From positions 248,001 to 312,000 of the forward strand of contig CBDFIW010000002.1 of the NCBI GenBank assembly GCA_965248255.1: a stretch of 64,000 bases of DNA. Reading direction: 5' to 3'. The notes beneath the pieces were generated by a model. It did no database searches. It worked only from the letters and a program-made list of their open reading frames with translations, and was not told where the DNA came from. Each line of letters starts with the position of its first letter. The first letter of the stretch is position 1. The translations under genes were made by a program, and so were the position numbers. Shown here one piece after another: positions 34,190-45,664 of this stretch. The stretch comes from JAKZVK01 sp965248255 (GTDB lineage: Bacteria > Acidobacteriota > Terriglobia > Bryobacterales > UBA6623).

Positions 34190-35050
34190 ATGGCCGATGC
34201 TCCCGAGGACCGCGCGGCAGCTCCATCGAGTGGCGGGCCGCGCTCGACCCACCCGGCGTTACTCGTCTTCACAGCGGTCGCGCTGCTCATCTCGATCGCG
34301 CTGCTGTGGAAGGTGTGGCGTCAGTCGAACGAGCTGGAGGCACGTCTAAGCGATACGGCGCGGCGGGCCGAGAGTTTGACGGAGAACATGGAGCAGTCGC
34401 GTCAAGAAGCCGTGCGGTTCAAGGCAGAGAGCGAAGCCGCCACCGCGCACGCCGCCGAGACGGCCGAGCAGGCGCGGCAGTCACGGGACGCACGCATCCG
34501 GGCCGAGCTGGAGCGCGAGCTGGCGCGCGAAGACGCCGAGCGCGCCCGCGAAGAGGCGGCTCGTCTGCAAGCAGAGACCGAGCGCATGCGTAAGCAGCGG
34601 GAAGCGGAACTCGACCGCATGCAAACCGCCCTGAGCCATATCACAGAGACCCGCCGAACCCCCATGGGCATGGTCGTGAACCTGGGTGAAGACTCGTTCC
34701 TGTTTGACTTCGATAAAGATACCCTACGGCCCGAGAACCGCGAAATGTTGAGCCGCATCGCGGGTGTGCTGCTGGCGTCCCACGGTTATCGCCTGCAGGT
34801 CTACGGGCACACGGATGACACCGGCCCGGCAGCTTATAACAAAGACCTCTCCACGCGGCGCGCCCGAACCGTCGGCAGCTATCTGGTGACGGCGGGTATT
34901 CCCAAGGAGGTCGTCGAGGTCGAGGGTTTCGGGGAAGCAAGCCCGCGCATTCGAAGCGCCTCAAGCCAAGCACGACAGAAGAACCGCCGCGTTGAGATCG
35001 GCGTCATCGACACCATCATCAATTACGAGCGCGAAATCAAGAATCCGTAG
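34190..35050 (+). CDS. OmpA/MotB-type envelope protein with N-terminal membrane anchor
   Basis: A 286-residue protein. One membrane helix (ALLVFTAVALLISIALLWKV, about residues 24-43) is followed by a long Arg/Glu/Ala-rich coiled coil (about 45-155). A C-terminal OmpA-like peptidoglycan-binding domain begins at about 165: FDFDKDTLRPENREMLSRIA, then VYGHTDDTG and NKDLSTRRARTVGSYL, ending KNRRVEIGV. The Asp and Arg residues that bind diaminopimelate in this family are present. The anchor is inner-membrane-like, so it may span from membrane to cell wall. GAGGG precedes ATG 34190. It is convergent with the SGNH-protein gene. Confidence 0.88.
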   Translation: MADAPEDRAAAPSSGGPRSTHPALLVFTAVALLISIALLWKVWRQSNELEARLSDTARRAESLTENMEQSRQEAVRFKAESEAATAHAAETAEQARQSRDARIRAELERELAREDAERAREEAARLQAETERMRKQREAELDRMQTALSHITETRRTPMGMVVNLGEDSFLFDFDKDTLRPENREMLSRIAGVLLASHGYRLQVYGHTDDTGPAAYNKDLSTRRARTVGSYLVTAGIPKEVVEVEGFGEASPRIRSASSQARQKNRRVEIGVIDTIINYEREIKNP

Positions 35051-35104
35051 CTGGGCTGACGAATCGTCCTTTGCAGAGCCGCCTTCCGTTAAGGGGGCGG
35101 GACG

Positions 35105-36145
35105 TTATCTGCCCTCGGGCAGAAGCTGGAGCTGCCGAAGGCCGGCGAGTAGCGTGTCCCGCACCAGCGCGTGGCCTTCCGCGGTCAGATGGATATCATC
35201 CTCAAACAGGTGGCCTCCACCCCTCTCTTGAAACTCCGCCCACGGATCGAGCAATGGGACACCCAAGTCCCCGCACGCGGCAGCCATCAACGCCTGCGGC
35301 TTGAGGACATAGTCGCGGTCGCGGGCCAGTAGGTTCGGCCGGAACTGCAAGCCGTAAGGGATCATGATCACTACCAGCTTCCCGCCGATCGACCTCATCC
35401 GCTCGCGCAGGGCCTCAAGGTTTTCGCCGAACTCGACCCAGCTTCGCTCTTGCCAAGCGACCGCGAAATCGGGTTGTTGCTTCCACAAGAACTCTTCCCT
35501 CGGGTTGTGCCATAGGAAGAGCGCTAGGCGAATCCGGTAGGCCAGGTAGCTCCAGCGGGGTAGCCAGGCGAGCGGATCGCCCTCCTCGGGCAGGATGACC
35601 CGCCGGGCTTCCAGCGTGAAGAGGAGTCTCGCCTCGGGATCGAACCGGTGAAGGAAGCGGTGGTTGTCGTTGAGGCAGTACTGCACGACCAAGAGGCCCG
35701 GGCGTAGCGGGTAGAGATCTCGCTCGAACAAGACCCGCTCCTGGTAGGTCGTATACCCGGGGATCGCGGCGTTGATCACTTCGGCGGTGTCCGCTAGGTC
35801 GTCACGCAGCATCCCGACAAATCCATCCTCGGGCCAGGCAACGGAATCACCCAACACCACAATCCGCATCCGTCCGGCTACCGGCTCCGGTGAGATCTCT
35901 GGATGCCGGATGCCGAGGGAGTTGATCCCGTCCATCGCAGGGTTCAGCCGGTAGCCCAGCTTGGGGTCGGCCACGACCCACTTGCCGGTCCCCATCTCAG
36001 AGTGGGGGACAGCGCCGCCGAAGAGCGAGGTCCAAGCAGCGGACCAGGATCCTTCCGTCCGGACTCCCAGGACCAGTTCGGCCACCCCTAAGACCAGCGT
36101 GACACTGAGAAAGACGGTGACGATGCCGAAGAGGGTCCGCTTCAT
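35105..36145 (-). CDS. Membrane-anchored SGNH/GDSL-hydrolase-like protein, paralogue 2
   Basis: A 346-residue protein with an N-terminal hydrophobic anchor (GIVTVFLSVTLVLGVAELVLG). The SGNH signatures are visible: nucleophile Ser in VVLGDSVAWPEDGF near residue 99, AAIPGYTTYQER, Asn in VVQYCLNDNHRF, and Asp/His in DDIHLTAEGH near the C-terminus. It may remove or transfer an acyl group in the periplasm. It is closely similar to the protein encoded at 37859-38920, and the two genes flank an acyl-CoA ligase gene on the same strand. Such SGNH proteins are often O-acyl-transfer partners in glycan modification, but no MBOAT acyltransferase is seen here. Confidence 0.8.
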   Translation of the reverse strand: MKRTLFGIVTVFLSVTLVLGVAELVLGVRTEGSWSAAWTSLFGGAVPHSEMGTGKWVVADPKLGYRLNPAMDGINSLGIRHPEISPEPVAGRMRIVVLGDSVAWPEDGFVGMLRDDLADTAEVINAAIPGYTTYQERVLFERDLYPLRPGLLVVQYCLNDNHRFLHRFDPEARLLFTLEARRVILPEEGDPLAWLPRWSYLAYRIRLALFLWHNPREEFLWKQQPDFAVAWQERSWVEFGENLEALRERMRSIGGKLVVIMIPYGLQFRPNLLARDRDYVLKPQALMAAACGDLGVPLLDPWAEFQERGGGHLFEDDIHLTAEGHALVRDTLLAGLRQLQLLPEGR

Positions 36146-36274
36146 ACGTGGATGGGCCTCTGGCGAGTTCGGTGACGTATCGGCGAAGCAGACGCGCGTT
36201 TCCCGAAGCCGCGGGTACGGCCTGCCGCCCCTACATCACAAGTCGAGGCGTGATCCTCATTGCGAGAGTACCAC

Positions 36275-37804
36275 CTAGGCCGGCGGGCGGCGGGCGGTGG
36301 ACGGTGCGGCAGGCTCGCTCTCGGCAGACACAAGCAAGTGGCGCTGGATCTTACCCAGCGCATTGCGTGGTATCTCGTTCACGGCGACGATGCGCCGGGG
36401 CACTTTGAAGCTGGCTAGATGCTCGCGGCAGCGGGAGCGAAGCTCCTCATCGTCGAGCGTGTCGCCTTGGCTGGGCACAACGTAGGCCACGGGCGCCTCG
36501 CCCTTGAGCGTGTCGGGCTCGCCCACGACAGCAGCTTCCCGCACTTCGGGCTGCTCGTTGAGAAACTCCTCGACTTCGCGCGGGTAAATATTGAAGCCGC
36601 CCGAGATGATGAGCTCCGTCTTGCGTCCCCGGAGGGTGTAGTAGCCATCGGGGGAGCGAACGGCGAGGTCGCCGGAGCGGAAATAGCCGTCGGACGTAAA
36701 CGCCGCTTTCGTAGCCTCGGGCTGCCCCCAGTAGCCGGCGAAGACATTCGGTCCCTTGATCAGCACTTCGCCCGTTTCGTCGGCAGGCGGTTCCTCCTCG
36801 GAGTCGGGCGCGGCCAACCGGATCGAGACGCCGGGCAGCGGATGGCCCACCGAGCCGGGCCGGCGCTCAGCGTCACAGGGATTCGACAGGTTCATCATCG
36901 TCTCGGTCATGCCGTAGCGCTCGAGCACGACGTGGCCGTAGAGCTTCTCGAAGCGTTCAAGCGTGGGAGCCGGCAGCGGTGCGGAGCCGGAAACGAACAA
37001 CCGCATGAACGAGCCGATCTCGCGCGCCGTGTCGGATGGCACGTCGAGCAAGCGTTCATACATCGTGGGCACACCGAAGAAAACCGTGGGCCGAAAGTCG
37101 AGGAACTGCTGCGAGATGGTCTCCTTGCGGAATCGATCAAGCAAGCGCAGGCGGTAGCCGGCGAACAACCACGTGTGCAGCCCGTTGCCCAGGCCGTGTA
37201 CGTGGAAAAGCGGAAGAGGTAATAGCAAGCGGTCGTCGGACGTGATGCGCCAGCAGTCGATCAACGCCTCGGCGTTAAAGGCGAAATTTTCGTGCGTGAG
37301 CACCGCGCCTTTGGACCGGCCGGTCGTGCCCGACGTGTAGACGATCGCCGCCGGCGTATCAGCATGGGTGGAGGCCGTGGGGCGCTCAGCGGCTGCGTTG
37401 CGGGTGAGGCGGTCGAGGTCCTCGGAGCGGTACAGCAGGGGATCTTTGAGGCTTGCGACCGCGGGGCGAAGATAATCTTCCAGTTCACCACTTGTGATGG
37501 CTCCCTTGGGCTGGGCGTCGGCCACGATGTGAGCGATCTCGCGACCCCGATACAGTACGTTGATCGGGACGAAGATAAGACCGAGTTTGATCGACGCCAG
37601 GTACGCGTCGATCAGCTCGACACAGTTGCTCAAGTAAACTGCTATGCGGTCGCCTGCCCGGAAACCATCTGCCGCGAAGCGGTTCGCCAGACGGTTGCTG
37701 CGGTCTTCGATCTGGTCGAAGGTGAAGCTCTGGCCGGCACACTCGAGCGCCATGCCCTGGCCCGAGCGCTCCAAAGTTCGATCGAATCGTTCAAGTAAGT
37801 TCAT
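36275..37804 (-). CDS. AMP-forming acyl-CoA ligase (ANL superfamily, malonyl-CoA synthetase-like)
   Basis: A 509-residue adenylating enzyme. Core motifs are complete: the P-loop YTSGTTGRSKGAVLTH near residue 163, the ATP-ribose motif ERYGMTET, YFRSGDLAV and the hinge RGRKTELIISGGFNIYPREV, and the catalytic Lys in PRNALGKIQRH. It activates a carboxylic acid to an acyl-AMP and then a CoA thioester. The sequence resembles malonyl-CoA or medium-chain acid ligases, but the substrate is not settled. It is placed between two paralogous SGNH genes (54 and 129 bases away), suggesting an acyl-modification operon. Confidence 0.9.
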   Translation of the reverse strand: MNLLERFDRTLERSGQGMALECAGQSFTFDQIEDRSNRLANRFAADGFRAGDRIAVYLSNCVELIDAYLASIKLGLIFVPINVLYRGREIAHIVADAQPKGAITSGELEDYLRPAVASLKDPLLYRSEDLDRLTRNAAAERPTASTHADTPAAIVYTSGTTGRSKGAVLTHENFAFNAEALIDCWRITSDDRLLLPLPLFHVHGLGNGLHTWLFAGYRLRLLDRFRKETISQQFLDFRPTVFFGVPTMYERLLDVPSDTAREIGSFMRLFVSGSAPLPAPTLERFEKLYGHVVLERYGMTETMMNLSNPCDAERRPGSVGHPLPGVSIRLAAPDSEEEPPADETGEVLIKGPNVFAGYWGQPEATKAAFTSDGYFRSGDLAVRSPDGYYTLRGRKTELIISGGFNIYPREVEEFLNEQPEVREAAVVGEPDTLKGEAPVAYVVPSQGDTLDDEELRSRCREHLASFKVPRRIVAVNEIPRNALGKIQRHLLVSAESEPAAPSTARRPPA

Positions 37805-37858
37805 CGGCGCAGGTTGGCGATATCCCTTGCTCGAACCCGGTACTGGCCTCTCGCGGAT

Positions 37859-38920
37859 TCACTGCGTCCCTTCACTCGGGACCTCCCCGCGGCCGACGAG
37901 TCCGTGGCGTAACAGGTGTGCGTGCAGCACCTCGGCAACAACTTCGTGCCCCTGATCGTCGAGGTGAATGTTGTCGGGAAGACGCTCTTTGCCCCCGTGT
38001 TCGACGATCACGGGGTACAGGTCGAGGAAGGGTATTTCCAACTCCTCGCAGATCTGTTTCATCAGGCGCTGGGGCTTGAGAACGTAGTCTCGGTCGCGCT
38101 CGAGCAGATCAGCGCCAAACTGCGGACCGTAGGGAAACATGGCCAGCGTGATGCTCCCGCCGGTTTCACGAATCGCATCTCGCATCGCGGCGAGGTGCTC
38201 GCGAAACGGTTCCCAGCGGTCCTCTTGCCACCCGACCGCGAAGTCGAGCTGGCCTTCCCACGGGAAGTCGTGCACGGGCGTTCGCCAGCGCATGTAGACA
38301 ATTCGCAGCCGTAGCCCGAGGTAGCTCCACGTCGGCAGCCACCCAAGAGGATCTCCTTCGTTCGGCAGCAGCACGCGCCGAGCCTCTTCCGTGAAAAGCA
38401 TGCCGCTTTCGGCGTTGAAGTTGTGGAGAAAGCGGTGGTTGTCGTTAAGACAGTACTGCACGATGAGCAGATCAGGATCGAGCGGCAGCAGGTCGCTTTC
38501 AAAGAACATCCGTTCCTGATATGTCGTGTAGCCCGGAATCGCGGCGTTGATGACTTCCGCGCCGTCGCCCAGGCGGTCGCCCAGCCTTTTGACGAAGCCT
38601 TTGGAGGGCCAAGCCACTGAGTCGCCAACCACGATGATGCGTTGCCGGCCGTCGGTCTTTGTGGGTGAGACCTCGGCGTTGCGGATGCCGAGGGAGTTGA
38701 TGCCCTCGCGTTTCGGGTTGATCCGGTAGCCCAGGATCGGGTCCGGCAATACGCGGTGTTGTATCTGCTCGTCAACGTAAGGCCTGCCCCCCGTGATGAG
38801 CGTCGTCCAGACCGCTTGCCAGCTTCCTTCGGCGCGAAAGCGTAGAACGAGTTCCACCGCCGTCACCGCCAGAGTGACGCTCAAAAGAACCGTGACGACG
38901 GCGAGGGTCTTTCGTCTCAT
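37859..38920 (-). CDS. Membrane-anchored SGNH/GDSL-hydrolase-like protein, paralogue 1
   Basis: A 353-residue protein with an N-terminal hydrophobic anchor (LAVVTVLLSVTLAVTAVELVL). It has the same SGNH layout as its paralogue: IVVGDSVAWPSKGF near residue 97, AAIPGYTTYQER, IVQYCLNDNHRF, DYVLKPQ and DNIHLDDQGH. It is the first gene of the SGNH / ligase / SGNH group. The shared sequence is spread over the whole protein, so one gene arose from the other by duplication. ATG 38920 lacks a strong ribosome binding site. A MITE (38953-39058) lies between it and the cupin gene. Confidence 0.8.
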   Translation of the reverse strand: MRRKTLAVVTVLLSVTLAVTAVELVLRFRAEGSWQAVWTTLITGGRPYVDEQIQHRVLPDPILGYRINPKREGINSLGIRNAEVSPTKTDGRQRIIVVGDSVAWPSKGFVKRLGDRLGDGAEVINAAIPGYTTYQERMFFESDLLPLDPDLLIVQYCLNDNHRFLHNFNAESGMLFTEEARRVLLPNEGDPLGWLPTWSYLGLRLRIVYMRWRTPVHDFPWEGQLDFAVGWQEDRWEPFREHLAAMRDAIRETGGSITLAMFPYGPQFGADLLERDRDYVLKPQRLMKQICEELEIPFLDLYPVIVEHGGKERLPDNIHLDDQGHEVVAEVLHAHLLRHGLVGRGEVPSEGTQ

Positions 38921-38952
38921 GGGTGGCTGCGGAAGGTGGGGCCGGAGGTGTC

Positions 38953-39058
38953 TAGTCGAATGTCGCGAAGATTCCTTAGGCGTAGGAGTGTAGGGGCGGG
39001 CCGCTGTGCCCGCCCGGCTGCTCGTTTACCATCAGGTTTTCTTTGCGACAGTCCACTA
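38953..39058. mobile_element. MITE family 1, copy B (106 bp, TA-bounded)
   Basis: The ends TAGTCGAATGTCGC and GCGACAGTCCACTA are inverted repeats bounded by TA. The single core module reads TGTAGGGGCGGGCCGCTGTG then CCCGCCCGGCTGCTC and GTTTACC. Read on the minus strand, the right end begins TAGTGGACTGTCGC, and its first three bases (39058-39056) are the stop codon of the cupin gene. Confidence 0.78.
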
Positions 39059-39412
39059 TTGGGCGGCTTCGTCGTCGAACCACTCGTCCTGGGGGTCGAA
39101 GGCCGGGATGGGAATATTCACGATACGCATGTTCCCGACGGCACGGTGCCGGCAGCCTGGCTTGATAAAAACCGAGGTCATGGGCCTGACCGGGATGCGC
39201 TCGCCGTCCAACTCCATATGGCCCTCGCCTTCGAGTACCAGATAGATCTCGGTCATCTTTCTGTGGTAGTGGACGCGTGAATCGGCGCTGATGTCGACGA
39301 CGTGGAGGGTGGCCACTGAGTTGTCATCCGTGGCGAAAGCCCGCCGCGCGGACCCGCAAGGGCATGGGATGGGCTCGAGTTCGTCTATGTGCGCAATCAT
39401 GTAGTTCGGCAT
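39056..39412 (-). CDS. Cupin-domain protein
   Basis: A 118-residue single-domain cupin. Metal-ligand motifs are seen: VHYHRKMTEIYLVLEGEG (two His and a Glu) and CRHRAVGNMRIVNIPIP in the second motif. A cysteine pair (PCPCGSARRAF) precedes them, as in small cupins of unknown function. It probably binds a metal and a small ligand, possibly a sugar. The stop TAG at 39058-39056 belongs to the terminal repeat of MITE copy B, so the element entered at or beside the original stop. No related enzyme lies next to it. Confidence 0.85.
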   Translation of the reverse strand: MPNYMIAHIDELEPIPCPCGSARRAFATDDNSVATLHVVDISADSRVHYHRKMTEIYLVLEGEGHMELDGERIPVRPMTSVFIKPGCRHRAVGNMRIVNIPIPAFDPQDEWFDDEAAQ

Positions 39413-39630
39413 AGCGTCTTCTAACCTATCATCAGCAAGCGGGGAAGGACCGCACGTTGATAGGAGCCGCCGTCCGCCTGCTCGAACAGCTCCAAGTCAA
39501 CGCTGTTACGTCTTTTGAAAGAGCTTATGGGCTCCCTGCGCTTGGACTTCGTTTGGACCGTAGATAATACGTTACGTATTGTAACTAGCGGTAGACTGAA
39601 GCACCATCGGCGCCCCACGCTACTTACACC

Positions 39631-42501
39631 ATGACCTTGACTTTGCGCGGCACGCAACTACAACCCACCTGGGCGCACGGCCGGCAGGCGATTCGCGTCT
39701 GCGTTGCCGCCGGTGCTCTTTGCCTGACCCTAACGTCTGCTTTCGCTGAGCCTCCCCTCGCCTTCCGCGTTCAGTTCGGTCTGACCGATCGGACGCCCTC
39801 GGATTGGAGCGGGTTGCTTCAGGTGCGCGGCGGCGAGGTGACCCATTTGCGCAACTGGCGTCCGCGCCCTGGGGATCAGGTCGGCGTGACGAGTTGGCGA
39901 CTCGCGACGCGCGAAGGGCCGCAGCGTGCCGGTTTGGGCCGCTATGGGAGGCTGCTCTCCTGGCCGGTTCCCGCCTACCTCACGATTCCCGGCTTGATTG
40001 TCTACGTTGAAGCCACACAGGCGACTGAAGTGAGCTTCGAGACTCCGCGGGGCCGCTTTGCCGTGAGGCCGGTCGAACTGGACGTCGGCGAGCCACAAAC
40101 GTTCCTGGATGGTGCGGTGGTCGTTGATCGCGTCCCTGCGGCGGTGGCGCTCTCGGACTACTATTACCAGGACGATTTCGTCACTCTGCTAGGCGGCCCC
40201 GGGAAAGAGTTGTTGGCGGCATGGATCGGCTATCGCACCGGTACCGAGCAAATCCGTGCCAGGCTCTGGAATGGAGACTCTTGGGAGTATGTGCCAGGTC
40301 CGGACCAGGGGCGCGGTGATCACTATTGGGTCAAGCTAGGCCGTGACCGCCTTGGAAAGGTCTGGGCGGTCTGGTCGGAGCAGATCGATGGCAACTGGGA
40401 CCTCTACGGCTGCTATCTGCGCGGCGACGAGTGGTCAGCCGCCCAGCGGTTGACGAGCGCCCCCCAGCCCGACGCGTTCCACAGCCTGGCGACTGATGCC
40501 AACGGACAGATGTGGCTCGTTTGGCAAGGGTTCCGCCAGGGACAAGCCGACATCTTCGCGCGACGGTTCGATGGCGAGGAATGGTCGGCGGAACAGCGAG
40601 TTTCTTCGTCCCCTGCCAACGATTGGGAGCCGGCCGTTACGGTCGATGGGGTGGGCCGCGTGCACGTCGCGTGGGACACCTACGACAAAGGCAACTACGA
40701 CGTGATGCTTCGGAGCTTCTCGAACAGCGCCTGGTCGGAGCCGATCGCCGTCGCCGATACAGCAAGGTACGAGGCGCACGTCAGCCTGGCGTGCGATCGG
40801 CAGAACCGTCTCTGGGCGGTGTGGAACGAAAGCGGCATTGAGTGGGGCAAGGATACAGGCTTCCACGTCTTCAAGGAAGGAACGCAGCTCTACCAGTCGC
40901 GTTCGATCGGGATTGGCGTCTACGAGAACGGTGTGTGGAAGACTCCGGCGGCCGAAATCAATCGCTCGCTACCGGAAGATCTCCGCGACTATAACGACTC
41001 CCCACGGGTTCAGATGGATGGCGACGGACGTATGTGGGTCTTCTTCCGTCACCGCCTGCTGCGGTTCCAGAACCTGCCCAATACGGGGGATGGCGCGCAT
41101 TGGGCGGCCTGGGAACTCTGGGGAACGGCGTATCAGGGCGACCGCTGGATGACACCGATGCACGTGCCCTTCAGCGGGGGACGCCAGGACATGCGCTGGG
41201 ACCTGGCTCTCGACAGTGAAGGACAGCTTCACGCGGCGTGGCCCACCGACGAGCGCGACTACGAGCACTTTCTTTTTCAGGCCGGGGAGGTCTACGCGGC
41301 GCGATTGCCGGTGCCGGACGGCCCTGCCCTACCGCCCAAACTGAAACGGCGAGCTACGCCCGCCATGCTTGCAGCCACGTCGATCCACGCAAACGAGGCG
41401 AGGGACGTAGAGGCGATTCGGAACTACAAGATCGAGTCCGGCGGCAAGACGTATCGCATCTATCGGGGCGACACTCACCGCCATACTGAATTCTCGTTCG
41501 ATGGCAACAACGACGGCAGCTTACTGCACGCATACCGCTATGCGCTCGATGCGGCGGCGCTCGACTATCTCGGTGTAAGCGAGCATATCGGCAAGAACCT
41601 GCCCGACGGCACCCGTGGCGCCGCCGGGGCAAGGGAGACCGACTACTACAGTTGGTTTGGGCAGAAAACGGTTGACCTGCTGACGCTGCCCGGCTCGTTC
41701 GTGCCGCTTTACGTCTATGAACGCAGCGCACGCTACCCGAACGGCCATCGCAACATCATCTTCGCCGAGCGGGGCAACCCCGGCCTGATGATTCCGCCCG
41801 AAGAGCAGCAGGGTCCGGTGCCCGCGGCGGCTCTCTACAGCTATCTGCGGAAGTACAACGGCATTGCCATTCCCCATACACCCACGGGCTCGGGGACGGA
41901 CTGGCGCGAGAACGATCCCGCCGTCGAGCCGCTGGTCGAGATTTACCAAGGCATGCGGACATCAGCGGAGTACGAAGGTGCGCCGCGTTCGCGGCACCGC
42001 GACAATCCGCTCACGGGCACGCCTCGGGAGAAGGGGTTTGTTTGGAATGCCTGGGCAAAAGGCCACAAGATCGGCGTGCAGGCCAGCTCCGACCATATCT
42101 CGACGCACATCTCCTACGCCTGCACGATTGCCGAAGGGTTCACGCGCCACGGCCTGCTTGATGCGATGCGAAAGCGGCACTCCTACGGCGCCACCGACAA
42201 CATCATCCTCGACTATCGGCTGCAGGCGGATGGGGAAGAGTACCTGCAAGGCGACGTCGTGGGGCAGGTGGGGGATTTTCGGCTGTGGGTCAACGTCGTG
42301 GGGACGGCAGCGATTCGGCAGATCGATATCATCAAGAACAACACGTTCGTGCATACCCGCCAGAACCTCCGCCGCGAGGTCAGCTTTACGTTTGTGGACA
42401 ACGAGTTGGCGCCCGGAGAGAGCTACTACTACGTGCGGGTGATTCAGGTCGATGATCAGATCGCCTGGTCGTCACCGATCTGGGTGACCGAGATGGAATG
42501 A
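39631..42501 (+). CDS. Large exported protein: beta-propeller fused to a DUF3604/PHP-like domain
   Basis: A 956-residue protein with a signal peptide (VCVAAGALCLTLTSAFA). Residues about 180-560 contain repeated blades of the type W-x-V-W-x-E or H-x-A-W-x-T (LGKVWAVWSEQIDGNWDLYG, GRVHVAWDTYDKGNYD). The C-terminal third has a metal-hydrolase-like DUF3604 motif, YRGDTHRHTEFSFDG, then VSEHIG, AIPHTPTGSG and ASSDHISTH. These His/Asp residues resemble the PHP metallo-phosphoesterase site. It is probably a periplasmic or secreted hydrolase of unknown substrate. The last 102 bases (42391-42492) are repeated almost exactly at 45389-45490. Confidence 0.8.
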   Translation: MTLTLRGTQLQPTWAHGRQAIRVCVAAGALCLTLTSAFAEPPLAFRVQFGLTDRTPSDWSGLLQVRGGEVTHLRNWRPRPGDQVGVTSWRLATREGPQRAGLGRYGRLLSWPVPAYLTIPGLIVYVEATQATEVSFETPRGRFAVRPVELDVGEPQTFLDGAVVVDRVPAAVALSDYYYQDDFVTLLGGPGKELLAAWIGYRTGTEQIRARLWNGDSWEYVPGPDQGRGDHYWVKLGRDRLGKVWAVWSEQIDGNWDLYGCYLRGDEWSAAQRLTSAPQPDAFHSLATDANGQMWLVWQGFRQGQADIFARRFDGEEWSAEQRVSSSPANDWEPAVTVDGVGRVHVAWDTYDKGNYDVMLRSFSNSAWSEPIAVADTARYEAHVSLACDRQNRLWAVWNESGIEWGKDTGFHVFKEGTQLYQSRSIGIGVYENGVWKTPAAEINRSLPEDLRDYNDSPRVQMDGDGRMWVFFRHRLLRFQNLPNTGDGAHWAAWELWGTAYQGDRWMTPMHVPFSGGRQDMRWDLALDSEGQLHAAWPTDERDYEHFLFQAGEVYAARLPVPDGPALPPKLKRRATPAMLAATSIHANEARDVEAIRNYKIESGGKTYRIYRGDTHRHTEFSFDGNNDGSLLHAYRYALDAAALDYLGVSEHIGKNLPDGTRGAAGARETDYYSWFGQKTVDLLTLPGSFVPLYVYERSARYPNGHRNIIFAERGNPGLMIPPEEQQGPVPAAALYSYLRKYNGIAIPHTPTGSGTDWRENDPAVEPLVEIYQGMRTSAEYEGAPRSRHRDNPLTGTPREKGFVWNAWAKGHKIGVQASSDHISTHISYACTIAEGFTRHGLLDAMRKRHSYGATDNIILDYRLQADGEEYLQGDVVGQVGDFRLWVNVVGTAAIRQIDIIKNNTFVHTRQNLRREVSFTFVDNELAPGESYYYVRVIQVDDQIAWSSPIWVTEME
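42391..42492 (+). repeat. 102-bp direct repeat, copy 1 (3' end of DUF3604 gene)
   Basis: This coding segment (VDNELAPGESYYYVRVIQVD and onward to the stop region) matches 45389-45490 with only a few, mostly silent, base changes. The two copies bracket the damaged kinase gene. Confidence 0.8.
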
Positions 42502-42612
42502 GGAGGCTCGCCTCGGGTGTGCCGCCAGCCCAGGGGCACTCCCTTAAGGTCATGGCTCAGTTTTGGCGGCGTCGGTATCGTCCCGCCACTAGTGTTTTGT
42601 TTCAAAAGTTAG

Positions 42613-45368
<2,756 letters not shown>

Positions 45369-45379
45369 CCGAGCGGTCC

Positions 45380-45541
45380 GGCTTCGTTTTCGTGGACAAC
45401 GAGTCAGCGCCCGGAGAAAGTTACTACTACGTGCGGGTGATTCAAGTCGATGATCAAATCGCCTGGTCGTCGCCGATCTGGGTAACCGAGCCGCGACCGC
45501 AAGGGAGTCGCCATGGGCCTACGGCCCACCCAAGGAGATGA
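45380..45541 (+). pseudogene. Remnant of a second DUF3604-gene 3' end
   Basis: This frame reads GFVFVDNESAPGESYYYVRV and on to IWVTEPRP. It matches the C-terminus of the 956-residue DUF3604 protein but has no upstream gene of its own. The DNA match spans 45389-45490. It begins 12 bases after the kinase stop in another frame. The rest of the gap to 45664 holds only short palindromes (GGGCCTACGGCCC near 45514). Confidence 0.75.
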
Positions 45542-45664
45542 AAACCGGTGGGTTTTCGACCGAGCGGTCTCCGCGAATCAATAATCCGTTCCCGTGTAGG
45601 ACGTGTTGACGCTCCATTCGAGGAGCCTCCATAGTAGGACTTCCGCTTGCTATTCGAGGCCCGG

